Assembly: GCA_044359885.1 (NCBI GenBank)
Contig: JBIKLI010000008.1
Location: 1 to 34,900, forward strand
Source of the DNA: CAIOSQ01 sp044359885
GTDB taxonomy: Bacteria > Pseudomonadota > Alphaproteobacteria > CACIAM-22H2
Length of the DNA stretch: 34,900 bases
Direction of reading: 5' to 3'
Numbering within the stretch: position 1 is the first letter of the stretch; every line of letters starts with the position of its first letter. The position numbers and the translations under genes were made by a program. Of this stretch, positions 1 through 7,453 are shown one piece after another. The notes beneath the pieces were generated by a model. It was not told the origin of the DNA. It ran no database searches and saw nothing but the letters and a program-made list of their open reading frames with translations.

Positions 1-53
1 ATCCGTACCGCGCGCTCGCGGACTTCAGGCGAGTAGCTCTTCGATGTCTTCAT
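1..53 (-). CDS. IS3-family transposase OrfA, N-terminal fragment (cut by window edge)
   Basis: The minus strand from 53 reads ATG followed by codons for KTSKSYSPEVRERAVR. This is the typical beginning of OrfA, the helix-turn-helix DNA-binding half of IS3-family transposases (pattern S-PE-R-RAVR). Only 17 codons are visible, and the frame is still open at base 1. A purine-rich stretch (GAGAGGATGGAG) just upstream can act as ribosome binding site. In this family OrfA is normally joined to OrfB by a programmed frameshift, which would lie outside the window. Whether the copy is intact cannot be judged. Confidence 0.65.
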   Translation of the reverse strand, partial: MKTSKSYSPEVRERAVR

Positions 54-103
54 TGCTCCATCCTCTCAAGGGTTGGAGCCTCCGGCAAACCCGGAGCGGT
101 TCA
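1..103 (-). mobile_element. IS3-family insertion sequence, left terminus (partial, runs off window)
   Basis: Read on the minus strand, the element begins at 103 with TGAACCGCTCCGGG and continues through GCCGGAGGCTCC. This matches the style of terminal inverted repeat common in IS3-family elements, with a TGA end. About 50 bases further in, an OrfA-type transposase start appears at 53. The rest of the element lies beyond the left edge of the window. The inverted repeat partner, the target duplication and orfB therefore cannot be seen. Family assignment rests on the OrfA N-terminus and the style of the terminus; the subgroup is not determined. Confidence 0.7.
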
Positions 104-245
104 AGGTGTCTTGCGCATGGATGCGGAGCGCGAGAGGCGTCCGACGGCGCGGCATGCGCCGGTGCTCTGTGCCCGGTGTCGAGCGATCCCCGGGATCGAC
201 CCCTCTCTTCTGGGCGTTGATCAGGCGCTGGGTGATTGGGTCGCC

Positions 246-369
246 GGTCGATGATGGCGGTGGCGACGACCGCGTCGCGGAACACCGCCTCCAATTCCCC
301 GACCGAGCGGTTCGAGGTGATCAGCATCGCGCCGCACCCGTAGCGACGGCCGGCCAGCTGGAAGAGAGA
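246..369 (-). pseudogene. Remnant of IS21-family IstB helper ATPase
   Basis: The minus-strand frame gives SLFQLAGRRYGCGAM followed by LITSNRSVGELEAVFRD and AVVATAIIDR. This closely follows the late part of IstB, the AAA+ helper of IS21 transposition, where the pattern is LF-Q-L-RRY-G-LITSNRS-GEW--VF-D-VVATAILDR. After the last DR the similarity stops: the expected LLHHS segment and the C-terminus are missing. The upstream Walker region is also absent. Only about 40 codons survive, so this is a dead fragment. It lies near the IS3 terminus, which suggests repeated insertion at this site. Confidence 0.7.
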
Positions 370-489
370 TGTGCGGCACGATCGGATCCAGACGGTGTTG
401 TGTGCAAAGATGCTCGTTGATTCAAGACGTTGACACGGACCTTCGTCCGGTGCGACCTATTGGCCAAGCCCTCCATCGGAGACGTCGCC
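370..489. other. Non-coding leader ahead of ABC importer operon
   Basis: No gene is recognised between the istB remnant and the binding-protein start at 490, nor in 104-245. A TTGACA hexamer at 430-435 could serve as a -35 element, but no convincing -10 follows at normal spacing. A small perfect hairpin (CGGAC, loop CTTC, GTCCG) sits at 436-449. The sequence GGAGA at 478-482 is the likely ribosome binding site for the gene at 490. Confidence 0.3.
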
Positions 490-2100
490 ATGATCCCCCG
501 TCTGTCGAAGCGCGCCCTGTTCACCGCTGGCGCCGCCAGCTTGGCCGTCGTGGGCTTGCCCGGTCCACGCAAGGCCGCGGCCCAGCAGACGCCACGCAAC
601 GCGCTGGTCATTGCGGCCCAGATCGACGACCTCGTGGCGACGGACCCGCATCATTCCTTCGAAGTGACTGGCAGCGATATGCTCAAGAACGTCTATGACC
701 AGCTCTTCGTCATCGACGAAACGAAGCCAAGCGCCGAGTTGCTGCCCGGTCTTGCGGAAAGCTTCTCGATTTCGGCTGATGGCAAGACCTTCACCTTTCG
801 GATCCGCCAGGGTGTCCGCTTCCATTCGGGCAATGCCCTGACGGCGGACGACGTTGTCTTTTCGCTTCGTCGACCGCTGCAGATCAACCGCACGCCAGCC
901 TTCATGTATCGCTCGGTCGGACTGACCGCCGAAAATGTCGAGCAGACGGTACGGCAGACCGGCGAGTTCGAGGTTCAGGTCACCTTCAACGAAGCGTATG
1001 CGCCGACGCTCATCCAGAACCTCTTCACGGCGACCATCGCCTCGGTTGTGGACAGCAAGCTGGTGCTGCAGAACGCGGGAGACGACCGAGGCAACACATG
1101 GCTCAATCGCAATTCTGCGGGGTCGGGCGCCTTCCGTCTTACGCGCTACCAGCCCAACGAAAGCTATACGCTCGATCGCAACGATTCCTGGTGGCGTGGC
1201 CGAGCGAACATGCAGCGCGTGATCGTGCGGCATGTGCCGGAGGCCGCGACCCAGCGCCTGCTGCTCGAACGCGGCGACGTGGATGTCGCGCGCAACCTCA
1301 CGCCCACGGACATTGCCGCGCTTCGCGGCCGGCCGGGACTCACCATCCAGGAGTTTCCGCGCGGCACAATCCAGTATTTCAGCGCGAACATGGGCGATCC
1401 GCTTCTCTCCAATCCACGCGTGATCGACGCGCTGAAGCATCTGGTCGATTATGACGCGATCGCGACCAACCTTTTGCCGGGCCAGGTCTTTCCGCATCAA
1501 TCCTTCATTCCGCGGGCCATCCTGGGCGAGGTGAATGATCGCCCCTGGCGCTTCGACCCGGCGCGCGCACGCAACCTGCTGGCCGAAGCGGGGCATCCGA
1601 ACGGCATCCGTCTGACCATGGATACGGCGAATTCCTTCCCGTCCCTGGACGTCGCGCAAGCTTTGCAGGCGAGCTTCGCCCGAGGCGGCGTTGCTCTCGA
1701 GGTGCTTCCGGCGACAGGTGCGCAGGTGCTGGCGAAATTCCGGGCTCGCAACCACCAGCTCTTCATCGGCATCTGGGGATTGGGCTATCCCGATCCGCAT
1801 TACAACGCCGACAGCTTCGCGCATAACCCGCCCGGCGCGAACAATCCCGGCAAGCTCACCTGGCGCAACAACTGGAACATTCCGGAATTGACCGCCAAAA
1901 CCGATGCGGCGATGCGCGAGAGGGACGAGAATGCGCGTGGGGCGATCTACCGCCAGATCCAGGCCGAGTTCATGGGGACGTCCCCGTTCGCGGTCTTCGC
2001 GCAGCAGCAGGTTCAGGTGGCGGTACGCAGCAACCTGACCGGGTACGCCGCGAGCTCGCCCGGCCTGTCGGCCATCTATTGGCGCGCGACCAAGGGATAA
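490..2100 (+). CDS. ABC transporter substrate-binding protein, peptide family (SBP family 5)
   Basis: This is a periplasmic binding protein that would capture a peptide or similar solute for the importer encoded downstream. The 536-residue product has an N-terminal signal segment (SKRALFTAGAASLAVVGL, probable cleavage at AAA/Q near residue 31). The body has the layout of DppA/OppA-type proteins: an early Y-LF-ID segment, the GKTFTFRIRQGVRFHSG motif, and a late G-YPDPHYNADSF segment. The ATG at 490 was chosen over an upstream in-frame ATG at 430 because it starts directly at the signal peptide and follows GGAGA. The lysine-arginine pair is not a full twin-arginine motif. The next gene starts one base after the stop. 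The substrate cannot be predicted. Confidence 0.9.
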   Translation: MIPRLSKRALFTAGAASLAVVGLPGPRKAAAQQTPRNALVIAAQIDDLVATDPHHSFEVTGSDMLKNVYDQLFVIDETKPSAELLPGLAESFSISADGKTFTFRIRQGVRFHSGNALTADDVVFSLRRPLQINRTPAFMYRSVGLTAENVEQTVRQTGEFEVQVTFNEAYAPTLIQNLFTATIASVVDSKLVLQNAGDDRGNTWLNRNSAGSGAFRLTRYQPNESYTLDRNDSWWRGRANMQRVIVRHVPEAATQRLLLERGDVDVARNLTPTDIAALRGRPGLTIQEFPRGTIQYFSANMGDPLLSNPRVIDALKHLVDYDAIATNLLPGQVFPHQSFIPRAILGEVNDRPWRFDPARARNLLAEAGHPNGIRLTMDTANSFPSLDVAQALQASFARGGVALEVLPATGAQVLAKFRARNHQLFIGIWGLGYPDPHYNADSFAHNPPGANNPGKLTWRNNWNIPELTAKTDAAMRERDENARGAIYRQIQAEFMGTSPFAVFAQQQVQVAVRSNLTGYAASSPGLSAIYWRATKG

Positions 2101-2101
2101 G

Positions 2102-3121
2102 GTGAAAGCGAACGCTGCACTGCGCCAAAGCTCGGGCTTCCTGTTCCAGGTCGCGCTGACGCTGCTCGGGCTGCTTGCGGTCACTTTCTTCATCGGCCGC
2201 GTGGTGCCGATCGACCCTGTGCTCGCCGTCGTCGGCGACCAGGCGCCACGCGACGTCTATGAGGCGGTGAAGCGGGAACTGGGCCTGGACCAGCCCTTGT
2301 GGTGGCAATTCTGGGTCTACGTCCAGAAGATGGCCGCGGGCGATTTCGGCCAGTCGCTGGTGACGAATCGCCCGGTGATCGAGGACATCAAGCGCGTCTT
2401 TCCGGCGACGCTGGAACTGGCCACCTTCGCGACGATCATCGGAGTGGCGCTTGGGGTGCCAATGGGGATCGCCGGTGCCGTCTGGCAGGATCGCTGGCCC
2501 GATCAAGTGGTTCGTGTGGTCGGGCTTGTCGGCTATTCCGTGCCGATCTTCTGGCTCGGTATCGTCGGTCTTCTCGTGTTCTACGGCATTCTGGGTTGGG
2601 TGCAGGGCCCGGGTCGGCTAGGGGTGTTTTTCGAGGACATCGTGCCTGTCGTCACCGGCGTCATCCTTGTCGATGCCGTGATCGCGGGCGAGTGGGAAGT
2701 GTTCTGGAACGCCTTCGGCCATGTCGTCCTGCCCTCGGCCGTGCTGGGATACTTCTCCGTCGCCTACATCGCGCGCATGACGCGCAGCTTCATGCTGGAA
2801 CAGCTCAATCAGGAATATGTCATCACCGCCCGGGCGAAGGGCGCGTCCGAGGCACGCATCGTGTGGGTACATGCCTTGCGCAACGTCTCGGTTCCGCTCG
2901 TGACGGTGATCGCGCTTTCCTATGCCCGGTTGCTGGAGGGTGCGGTGCTGACCGAGACGGTGTTCGCGTGGCCAGGGCTGGGGCGCTATCTGACGACGGC
3001 GTTGCTTGCGGCGGACATGAACGCGGTGCTGGGGGCGACCATCGTCGTCGGCCTTGTCTTCGTGGGCATCAATCTCCTGTCCGATCTTCTCTATCGTCTC
3101 CTGGATCCGCGTGCGAAATGA
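2102..3121 (+). CDS. ABC transporter permease, DppB/OppB type
   Basis: This is an inner-membrane permease of the peptide/nickel importer family, 339 residues. It has the DppB layout: an N-terminal helix (LTLLGLLAVTFFIGRVVPIDP), a periplasmic loop, then five more hydrophobic helices. The cytoplasmic coupling (EAA) loop reads YVITARAKGASEARIVWVHA, followed by LRNVSVPLVTV. Translation starts at GTG, one base after the TAA of the binding-protein gene, with AAGGGA just upstream as ribosome binding site, so coupling is likely. Its stop overlaps the ATG of the next gene (ATGA). Confidence 0.9.
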   Translation: MKANAALRQSSGFLFQVALTLLGLLAVTFFIGRVVPIDPVLAVVGDQAPRDVYEAVKRELGLDQPLWWQFWVYVQKMAAGDFGQSLVTNRPVIEDIKRVFPATLELATFATIIGVALGVPMGIAGAVWQDRWPDQVVRVVGLVGYSVPIFWLGIVGLLVFYGILGWVQGPGRLGVFFEDIVPVVTGVILVDAVIAGEWEVFWNAFGHVVLPSAVLGYFSVAYIARMTRSFMLEQLNQEYVITARAKGASEARIVWVHALRNVSVPLVTVIALSYARLLEGAVLTETVFAWPGLGRYLTTALLAADMNAVLGATIVVGLVFVGINLLSDLLYRLLDPRAK

Positions 3122-4035
3122 GCGGTGCCACAGCACGATCCTGGCGTGCCAGGCTTCTGTCCGAAACCCCTCGCTCCCGGCGTGACGCGAGGCTTGGGCA
3201 GGCATATCGCGCCTGGCTCCGATTCCGGCAGAACCGCCTGGCGCTGCTTGGGCTTGCGATCGTGCTCGCGCTCGTCGTCGTCGCCGCGCTGGCGCCATGG
3301 ATCGCCCCGCATCATCCGCACGAGCAGAATCTGGGACAGCGGCTTCTGCCGCCGGGCACGGGCGCGCATCTTCTGGGCACGGACGAGTTCGGGCGCGACA
3401 TCCTGTCCCGGATCATCCACGGTGCACGCGTGACCCTCTATATCGTCGTGCTCGTCGCGCTGATCGCCGCGCCGATCGGACTCGTCGTCGGCACCGCCGC
3501 CGGCTATCTCGGCGGCTGGCTGGATACGGCGCTGATGCGGATCACCGACGTGTTTCTTTCCTTTCCAAGCCTCATCCTTGCGCTGGCCTTCGTGGCGGCC
3601 CTGGGGCCGGGGATCGAAAACGCGGTCATCGCCATCGCCCTGACGTCCTGGCCACCTTATGCGCGCATCGCGCGCGCGGAGACCATGACGATCCGCAACA
3701 GCGATTTCATCGCGGTCGCCCGCATTCAGGGCGCCGGAACCGGCCGGATCCTGTTCCGGCATGTCATGCCGCTTTGCGTGTCGTCCCTGACCGTGCGCGT
3801 GACGCTCGACATGGCGGGCATCATCCTGACCGCGGCCGGGCTCGGGTTTCTGGGTTTGGGCGCCCAGCCGCCCATGGCGGAATGGGGGGCGATGGTTTCG
3901 TCCGGTCGGCGCTACATCCTGGATCAGTGGTGGGTCGCGACGATCCCGGGGCTCGCCATATTCATCGTCAGCCTTGCCTTCAATCTCCTGGGGGATGGAC
4001 TGCGTGACGTCCTCGATCCGAGGCAGAAGCGATGA
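3118..4035 (+). CDS. ABC transporter permease, DppC/OppC type
   Basis: This is the second inner-membrane permease of the same importer, 305 residues. It has the long cytoplasmic N-terminus typical of DppC, a first helix at LALLGLAIVLALVVVAALAPW, and the hallmark LLGTDEFGRDILSRIIHGAR segment. The coupling loop reads DFIAVARIQGAGTGRILFRH. The start codon overlaps the stop of the preceding permease by four bases (ATGA). The same frame is open far upstream, but that stretch is a shadow of the first permease gene and is not translated from a credible start. Its own stop overlaps the next ATG. Confidence 0.9.
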   Translation: MSGATARSWRARLLSETPRSRRDARLGQAYRAWLRFRQNRLALLGLAIVLALVVVAALAPWIAPHHPHEQNLGQRLLPPGTGAHLLGTDEFGRDILSRIIHGARVTLYIVVLVALIAAPIGLVVGTAAGYLGGWLDTALMRITDVFLSFPSLILALAFVAALGPGIENAVIAIALTSWPPYARIARAETMTIRNSDFIAVARIQGAGTGRILFRHVMPLCVSSLTVRVTLDMAGIILTAAGLGFLGLGAQPPMAEWGAMVSSGRRYILDQWWVATIPGLAIFIVSLAFNLLGDGLRDVLDPRQKR

Positions 4036-4874
4036 CGCCGCTGCTCGAGGTCGAGGATCTGCGGGTGAGCTTCTCCACGCCGACCGGGCGGTTCGATGCC
4101 GTGCGCGGCGTCTCCTTCGCGCTCGGGCGCGAAAGACTCGGCATCGTCGGGGAATCCGGGTCCGGCAAGTCGCTCACCGGGCGTGCCATCATGCGTCTTC
4201 TGCCGCCGGCGGCGCGCATGGAAGCAAGGCGCCTCCGCTTCGATGGAATCGACCTGCTGGGCGCCTCGCCCCGGGTCCTGCGCGGCATTCGTGGGGCGCG
4301 GATTTCCCTGGTCCTGCAGGATCCGAAATACTCGCTCAATCCCGTGATGACGGTCGGGCAGCAGATTGCGGAATCCGCCCGCATCCATGGCCGGCTTTCC
4401 GACCGCGACGCGCGGCGCAAGGCGCTCGAGATGCTGGAAGCCGTGCGCATCCGCGATCCGGAGCGCGTGATGCGGCTCTACCCGCACGAGGTGTCGGGCG
4501 GCATGGGGCAACGCATCATGATCGCGATGATGCTTGTGCCGGAACCCGACCTGCTGATCGCCGACGAACCGACCAGCGCGCTCGACGTGACGGTCCAGAT
4601 GCAGGTTCTGGCCATCCTGGACGACCTGGTGGCGAAACGCGGGATGGGTCTGATCTTCATCAGCCATGATCTCGATCTGGTCGGCAGTTTCTGCGACCGC
4701 GTCCTGGTCATGTATGCCGGCCGCGTCATGGAAGAACGCGCGGCGCGCGATCTCCGCGGCGCCACGCATCCCTACACGCAGGGCCTTCTGCGCAGCCTGC
4801 CGCGCATATCGGATGACCGTGCCGAATTGCCAACCCTGTCGCGGGATCCTGCCTGGCTGGGGTCTCCCGAGTGA
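4032..4874 (+). CDS. ABC transporter ATP-binding protein, DppD/OppD type
   Basis: This is one of the two ATPases that power the importer, 280 residues. It shows Walker A GESGSGKS (residues 40-47), the Q-loop region (VLQDPKYSLNPVMTVG), the signature as VSGGMGQR, Walker B with DLLIADEPTSALD, and the switch histidine in LIFISHDL. The signature begins with V rather than the usual L, a mild variation. The protein lacks part of the C-terminal oligopeptide-transporter extension and is somewhat shorter than typical DppD (about 320-330 residues). The start overlaps the preceding stop, and the stop overlaps the GTG of the next ATPase gene. Confidence 0.9.
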   Translation: MTPLLEVEDLRVSFSTPTGRFDAVRGVSFALGRERLGIVGESGSGKSLTGRAIMRLLPPAARMEARRLRFDGIDLLGASPRVLRGIRGARISLVLQDPKYSLNPVMTVGQQIAESARIHGRLSDRDARRKALEMLEAVRIRDPERVMRLYPHEVSGGMGQRIMIAMMLVPEPDLLIADEPTSALDVTVQMQVLAILDDLVAKRGMGLIFISHDLDLVGSFCDRVLVMYAGRVMEERAARDLRGATHPYTQGLLRSLPRISDDRAELPTLSRDPAWLGSPE

Positions 4875-5644
4875 TCGAAGTCCGCGACCTGATGGTGAGT
4901 TTCGGGCAAGGCCGGGATGCCGTCCAAGCGGTGCGCGGCATCTCGTTTTCAGTGCCGGAGGGGCAAAGCTTCGGCGTGGTGGGAGAAAGCGGCAGCGGCA
5001 AGTCGACCGTTCTGCGTGCCTTGGCGGGGCTCAACCGGAACTGGACCGGCGAGGCCAGGATCAACGGGCTCGACGTCGCGCTGCGCGATGCGCGTCTGCC
5101 GCGCCTCGTGCAGATGGTGTTCCAGGATCCCTACGCGTCCCTGCATCCGCGGCACACCGTCGATCGCACCCTGTCCGAACCTCTCGAAATCCATCGGATC
5201 GGCGACGTGTCGGCGCGCGTCGAAAAGGCTTTGGCCGATGTCGGGCTGGGCGCGAGTTTCCGCTTTCGGTATCCCAACCAGCTTTCGGGGGGGCAGCGGC
5301 AGCGCGTCGCGATCGCGCGCGCGTTGATGCTGGAGCCGAAGGTGCTGCTTCTGGACGAACCGACGAGCGCGCTCGACGTCAGCGTTCAGGCTGAAATTCT
5401 GAACCTGCTGCGCGGATTGCGGGTCGCCCAGCGCCTGACCATCGTCCTGGTCAGCCATAATCTGGCGGTGATCGCGCATATGTGTGACCGGCTGGCGGTG
5501 ATGAACCGGGGCCTGATCGTCGAGGAAATGGATGTCGCGACCCTGCGCCGCGAGGATCCGAAGCAGGCGTATACGCGCCAACTCCTGCTCGCATCGAAAG
5601 GCTATGACCGGGAGTCTGCGGCGAGGCTCGTGACCTTTGACTGA
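4871..5644 (+). CDS. ABC transporter ATP-binding protein, DppF/OppF type
   Basis: This is the second ATPase of the importer, 257 residues. It carries Walker A GESGSGKST (residues 38-46), a Q-loop at MVFQDPYASLHPRHTV, signature LSGGQRQRVAIARAL, Walker B VLLLDEPTSALD, and the H-loop as LVSHNLAV. Translation begins at GTG inside the GTGA overlap with the upstream gene. It is the last gene of the five-gene operon. The next gene (tspO) begins 237 bases later and probably has its own promoter. The C-terminus has a partial oligopeptide-transporter tail (EDPKQAYTRQLL). Confidence 0.9.
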   Translation: MIEVRDLMVSFGQGRDAVQAVRGISFSVPEGQSFGVVGESGSGKSTVLRALAGLNRNWTGEARINGLDVALRDARLPRLVQMVFQDPYASLHPRHTVDRTLSEPLEIHRIGDVSARVEKALADVGLGASFRFRYPNQLSGGQRQRVAIARALMLEPKVLLLDEPTSALDVSVQAEILNLLRGLRVAQRLTIVLVSHNLAVIAHMCDRLAVMNRGLIVEEMDVATLRREDPKQAYTRQLLLASKGYDRESAARLVTFD

Positions 5645-5881
5645 TGCGCCCGTGCCGGCGTGCCGGAAGCGGCGTCGCGGTGCAGGACAGGGTCGTTCCT
5701 GGGCTCGCCGGGTGTTCTTGGCCCTGCACGCGGAGCGGGAGCGGGAACGGGCAGCGCGACGCGGGCCTGCGCCAAGTCCGCGGTTGACAGCATCACCGTT
5801 CGCCAGCGCATTCTCAATGTGGTTTCGTGCGAGCCGTCGGACGGCGTCAAGTCCGTCAGTGCCGCGCGGCGGGAGACGGCC

Positions 5882-6340
5882 ATGGATTTTCCTTCGCTTG
5901 CCGCTCTGGGTGTTTTCCTCGGCGCGAATTTCGTCGCAGCGCTGTCCGGCGCGCTGTTTCGGCCGGGCGCCTGGTATGCCGGCCTCGCCAAGCCGCCCTG
6001 GCGTCCGCCCGATTGGCTGTTCGGTCCCGCGTGGAGCGTGCTCTACACCATGAATGCCCTGGCGGGGTGGCTTGCCTGGGAGGCCGGGGGCCAGACATGG
6101 GCCATGGTCGTCTACGGCGCAAGCCTGACGCTCAATTTCGGCTGGTCGGGGATCTTCTTCGGGCTGAGGCGAATGGACTGGGCGTTCTACTGGCTTGTCG
6201 CACTGTGGCTATCGATCGCCGCGACGATGCTGGCCTTCGCCCCCCACTCCCCGACGGCGCTGTGGCTGCTGCTGCCGTATCTCGCCTGGGTCACGTTCGC
6301 TGGTGTCCTCAATCGCGCGATCTGGCGCCTGAACCGATGA
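5882..6340 (+). CDS. tspO: TspO/MBR family protein (tryptophan-rich sensory protein), copy 1
   Basis: This is a 152-residue five-helix membrane protein of the TspO/benzodiazepine-receptor family. In Rhodobacter, TspO sits in the outer membrane and down-regulates photosynthesis gene expression in response to oxygen, possibly through porphyrin efflux or degradation. The family marks are clear: W-P-W-P-DWLFGPAWSVLY near residues 40-57, the many tryptophans, and a final NRAIWRLNR. The ATG at 5882 follows GGGAGA and was preferred to in-frame codons further upstream. The gene stands at the left border of the PGC, ahead of the convergent ispH. A TTGACA at 5784-5789 is a possible -35, without a clear -10. 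A second, diverged copy is at 30947-31435. Confidence 0.92.
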   Translation: MDFPSLAALGVFLGANFVAALSGALFRPGAWYAGLAKPPWRPPDWLFGPAWSVLYTMNALAGWLAWEAGGQTWAMVVYGASLTLNFGWSGIFFGLRRMDWAFYWLVALWLSIAATMLAFAPHSPTALWLLLPYLAWVTFAGVLNRAIWRLNR

Positions 6341-6361
6341 CGCCGGGTTCGCGACGACCGT

Positions 6362-7279
6362 TCAGGTGACTTCCGCGGGAAGGCGGAAACGGACGGTCTC
6401 TTCGAGTCCGGGCAGCGTGGCGCGCTCGACAGGCACACGGGCGGCGATCCTCGCCAGAAGGTCCTCGACCAGTCGCTCCGGCGCCGACGCGCCGGCCGTA
6501 ACGCCAAGCGTATCGACGCCGTCGAGCCAGGACCAGTCGAGATCGCGCGGATCGTCGAGCAGATGGGCGGGCACATACTCGGCAGCCAGTTCGCGCAGAC
6601 GGGTCGAATTCGAACTGTTGGTCCCCCCGACGACGATCACGGCGTCCACGAGGCGTGCGAGTGCCCGGACCGCCATCTGGCGGTTCTGGGTGGCGTAGCA
6701 GATGTCCCTGGTATCGGGGCCGACGATTGCCGGGAAGCGTGCCCGAAGGGCTCCCGCCGTCTCACGCGTCTCGTCGACGCTCAGGGTCGTCTGGCTCACA
6801 TAGGCAACGCGCGCCGGGTCAGTCACGCGCAAGGTCGCGACATCGGCCGCGCTGCGCACCAGATGCACCGTTCCGGGAATCTGGCCAAGCGTACCGACGA
6901 CTTCCGGATGACCCTGGTGGCCGATCAGGACGACGTCGCGGCCCTGGGCCGCATAGCGCTGGCCCTCGAGATGGACCTTCTTGACGAGCGGGCAGGTCGC
7001 GTCGATCGTGGCGAGGCCCCGCCGCTTGGCCTCGGTCTCGACGCTGCGTGCCACGCCATGTGCGCTGAATATCGCGACCGCGCCGTCCGGGATCTCGCCC
7101 AGTTCCTCGACGAAGACCGCGCCCTTGGTCCGCAGTCCGTCGACGACATGACGGTTGTGGACGATTTCGTGGCGGACATAGACGGGGGGCCCATGCTTCG
7201 CGATCGCGCGTTCGACGGTTTCGATCGCGCGCTCGACGCCGGCACAGAACCCGCGCGGTTGAGCGAGCAAAACCCGCAT
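6362..7279 (-). CDS. ispH: 4-hydroxy-3-methylbut-2-enyl diphosphate reductase (IspH/LytB)
   Basis: This enzyme catalyses the last step of the non-mevalonate pathway, reducing HMBPP to IPP and DMAPP with a [4Fe-4S] cluster. The 305-residue protein has the three cluster cysteines in GFCAGV (Cys12), DATCPLVKKVH and RDICYATQNRQ. It also has the conserved histidines in HEIVHN, FSAHGV and GHQGHPE, and the GGTNSSNS motif. The start at 7279 was chosen because MRVLLAQPRGFCAGV is the family N-terminus and GGGGGA lies just ahead. The longer frame to 7309 adds nothing conserved. It is divergent from bchI and shares a regulatory gap containing an exact PpsR/CrtJ palindrome. It feeds both carotenoid and phytyl/geranylgeranyl chain synthesis. 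Confidence 0.95.
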   Translation of the reverse strand: MRVLLAQPRGFCAGVERAIETVERAIAKHGPPVYVRHEIVHNRHVVDGLRTKGAVFVEELGEIPDGAVAIFSAHGVARSVETEAKRRGLATIDATCPLVKKVHLEGQRYAAQGRDVVLIGHQGHPEVVGTLGQIPGTVHLVRSAADVATLRVTDPARVAYVSQTTLSVDETRETAGALRARFPAIVGPDTRDICYATQNRQMAVRALARLVDAVIVVGGTNSSNSTRLRELAAEYVPAHLLDDPRDLDWSWLDGVDTLGVTAGASAPERLVEDLLARIAARVPVERATLPGLEETVRFRLPAEVT

Positions 7280-7331
7280 GACGCGCCCCCATCCCCCGGT
7301 CCCAGCCACTCCTCGGCATGGACCGAAAATA

Positions 7332-7349
7332 TGTCACATGAAATTGACA
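7332..7349. promoter_or_regulatory. PpsR/CrtJ-type operator between ispH and bchI
   Basis: The sequence TGTCACATGAAATTGACA is an exact TGT-N12-ACA match, and its ends form a perfect TGTCA/TGACA inverted repeat. This is the published consensus for the aerobic photosynthesis repressor PpsR/CrtJ. Its right half doubles as a TTGACA -35 hexamer (7344-7349) pointing toward bchI. A separate perfect palindrome, CTTGCGCAAG, follows at 7350-7359. Only one full site is seen here, unlike the paired sites upstream of bchC and crtE. Confidence 0.65.
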
Positions 7350-7453
7350 CTTGCGCAAGTCTCCGCCCATAACTGGCGTGTGCGGGGTGGTCGCCGTAAG
7401 CTTGCGTCGTGAGCGCGTCGGCGGCGTCCGGCCGGAAGAAGGACGGCGGAAGT

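Noticed and set aside
457..2193. 578-codon minus-strand frame opposite the binding-protein gene
   Set aside because: Its translation is arginine-rich with no recognisable motif, and it lies fully antisense to a clear gene with signal peptide. It is a GC-rich shadow.
5645..5881. Possible extra coding sequence between the importer and tspO
   Set aside because: Frames here are extensions or shadows with no homology and no ribosome binding site. It is treated as a plain promoter region.
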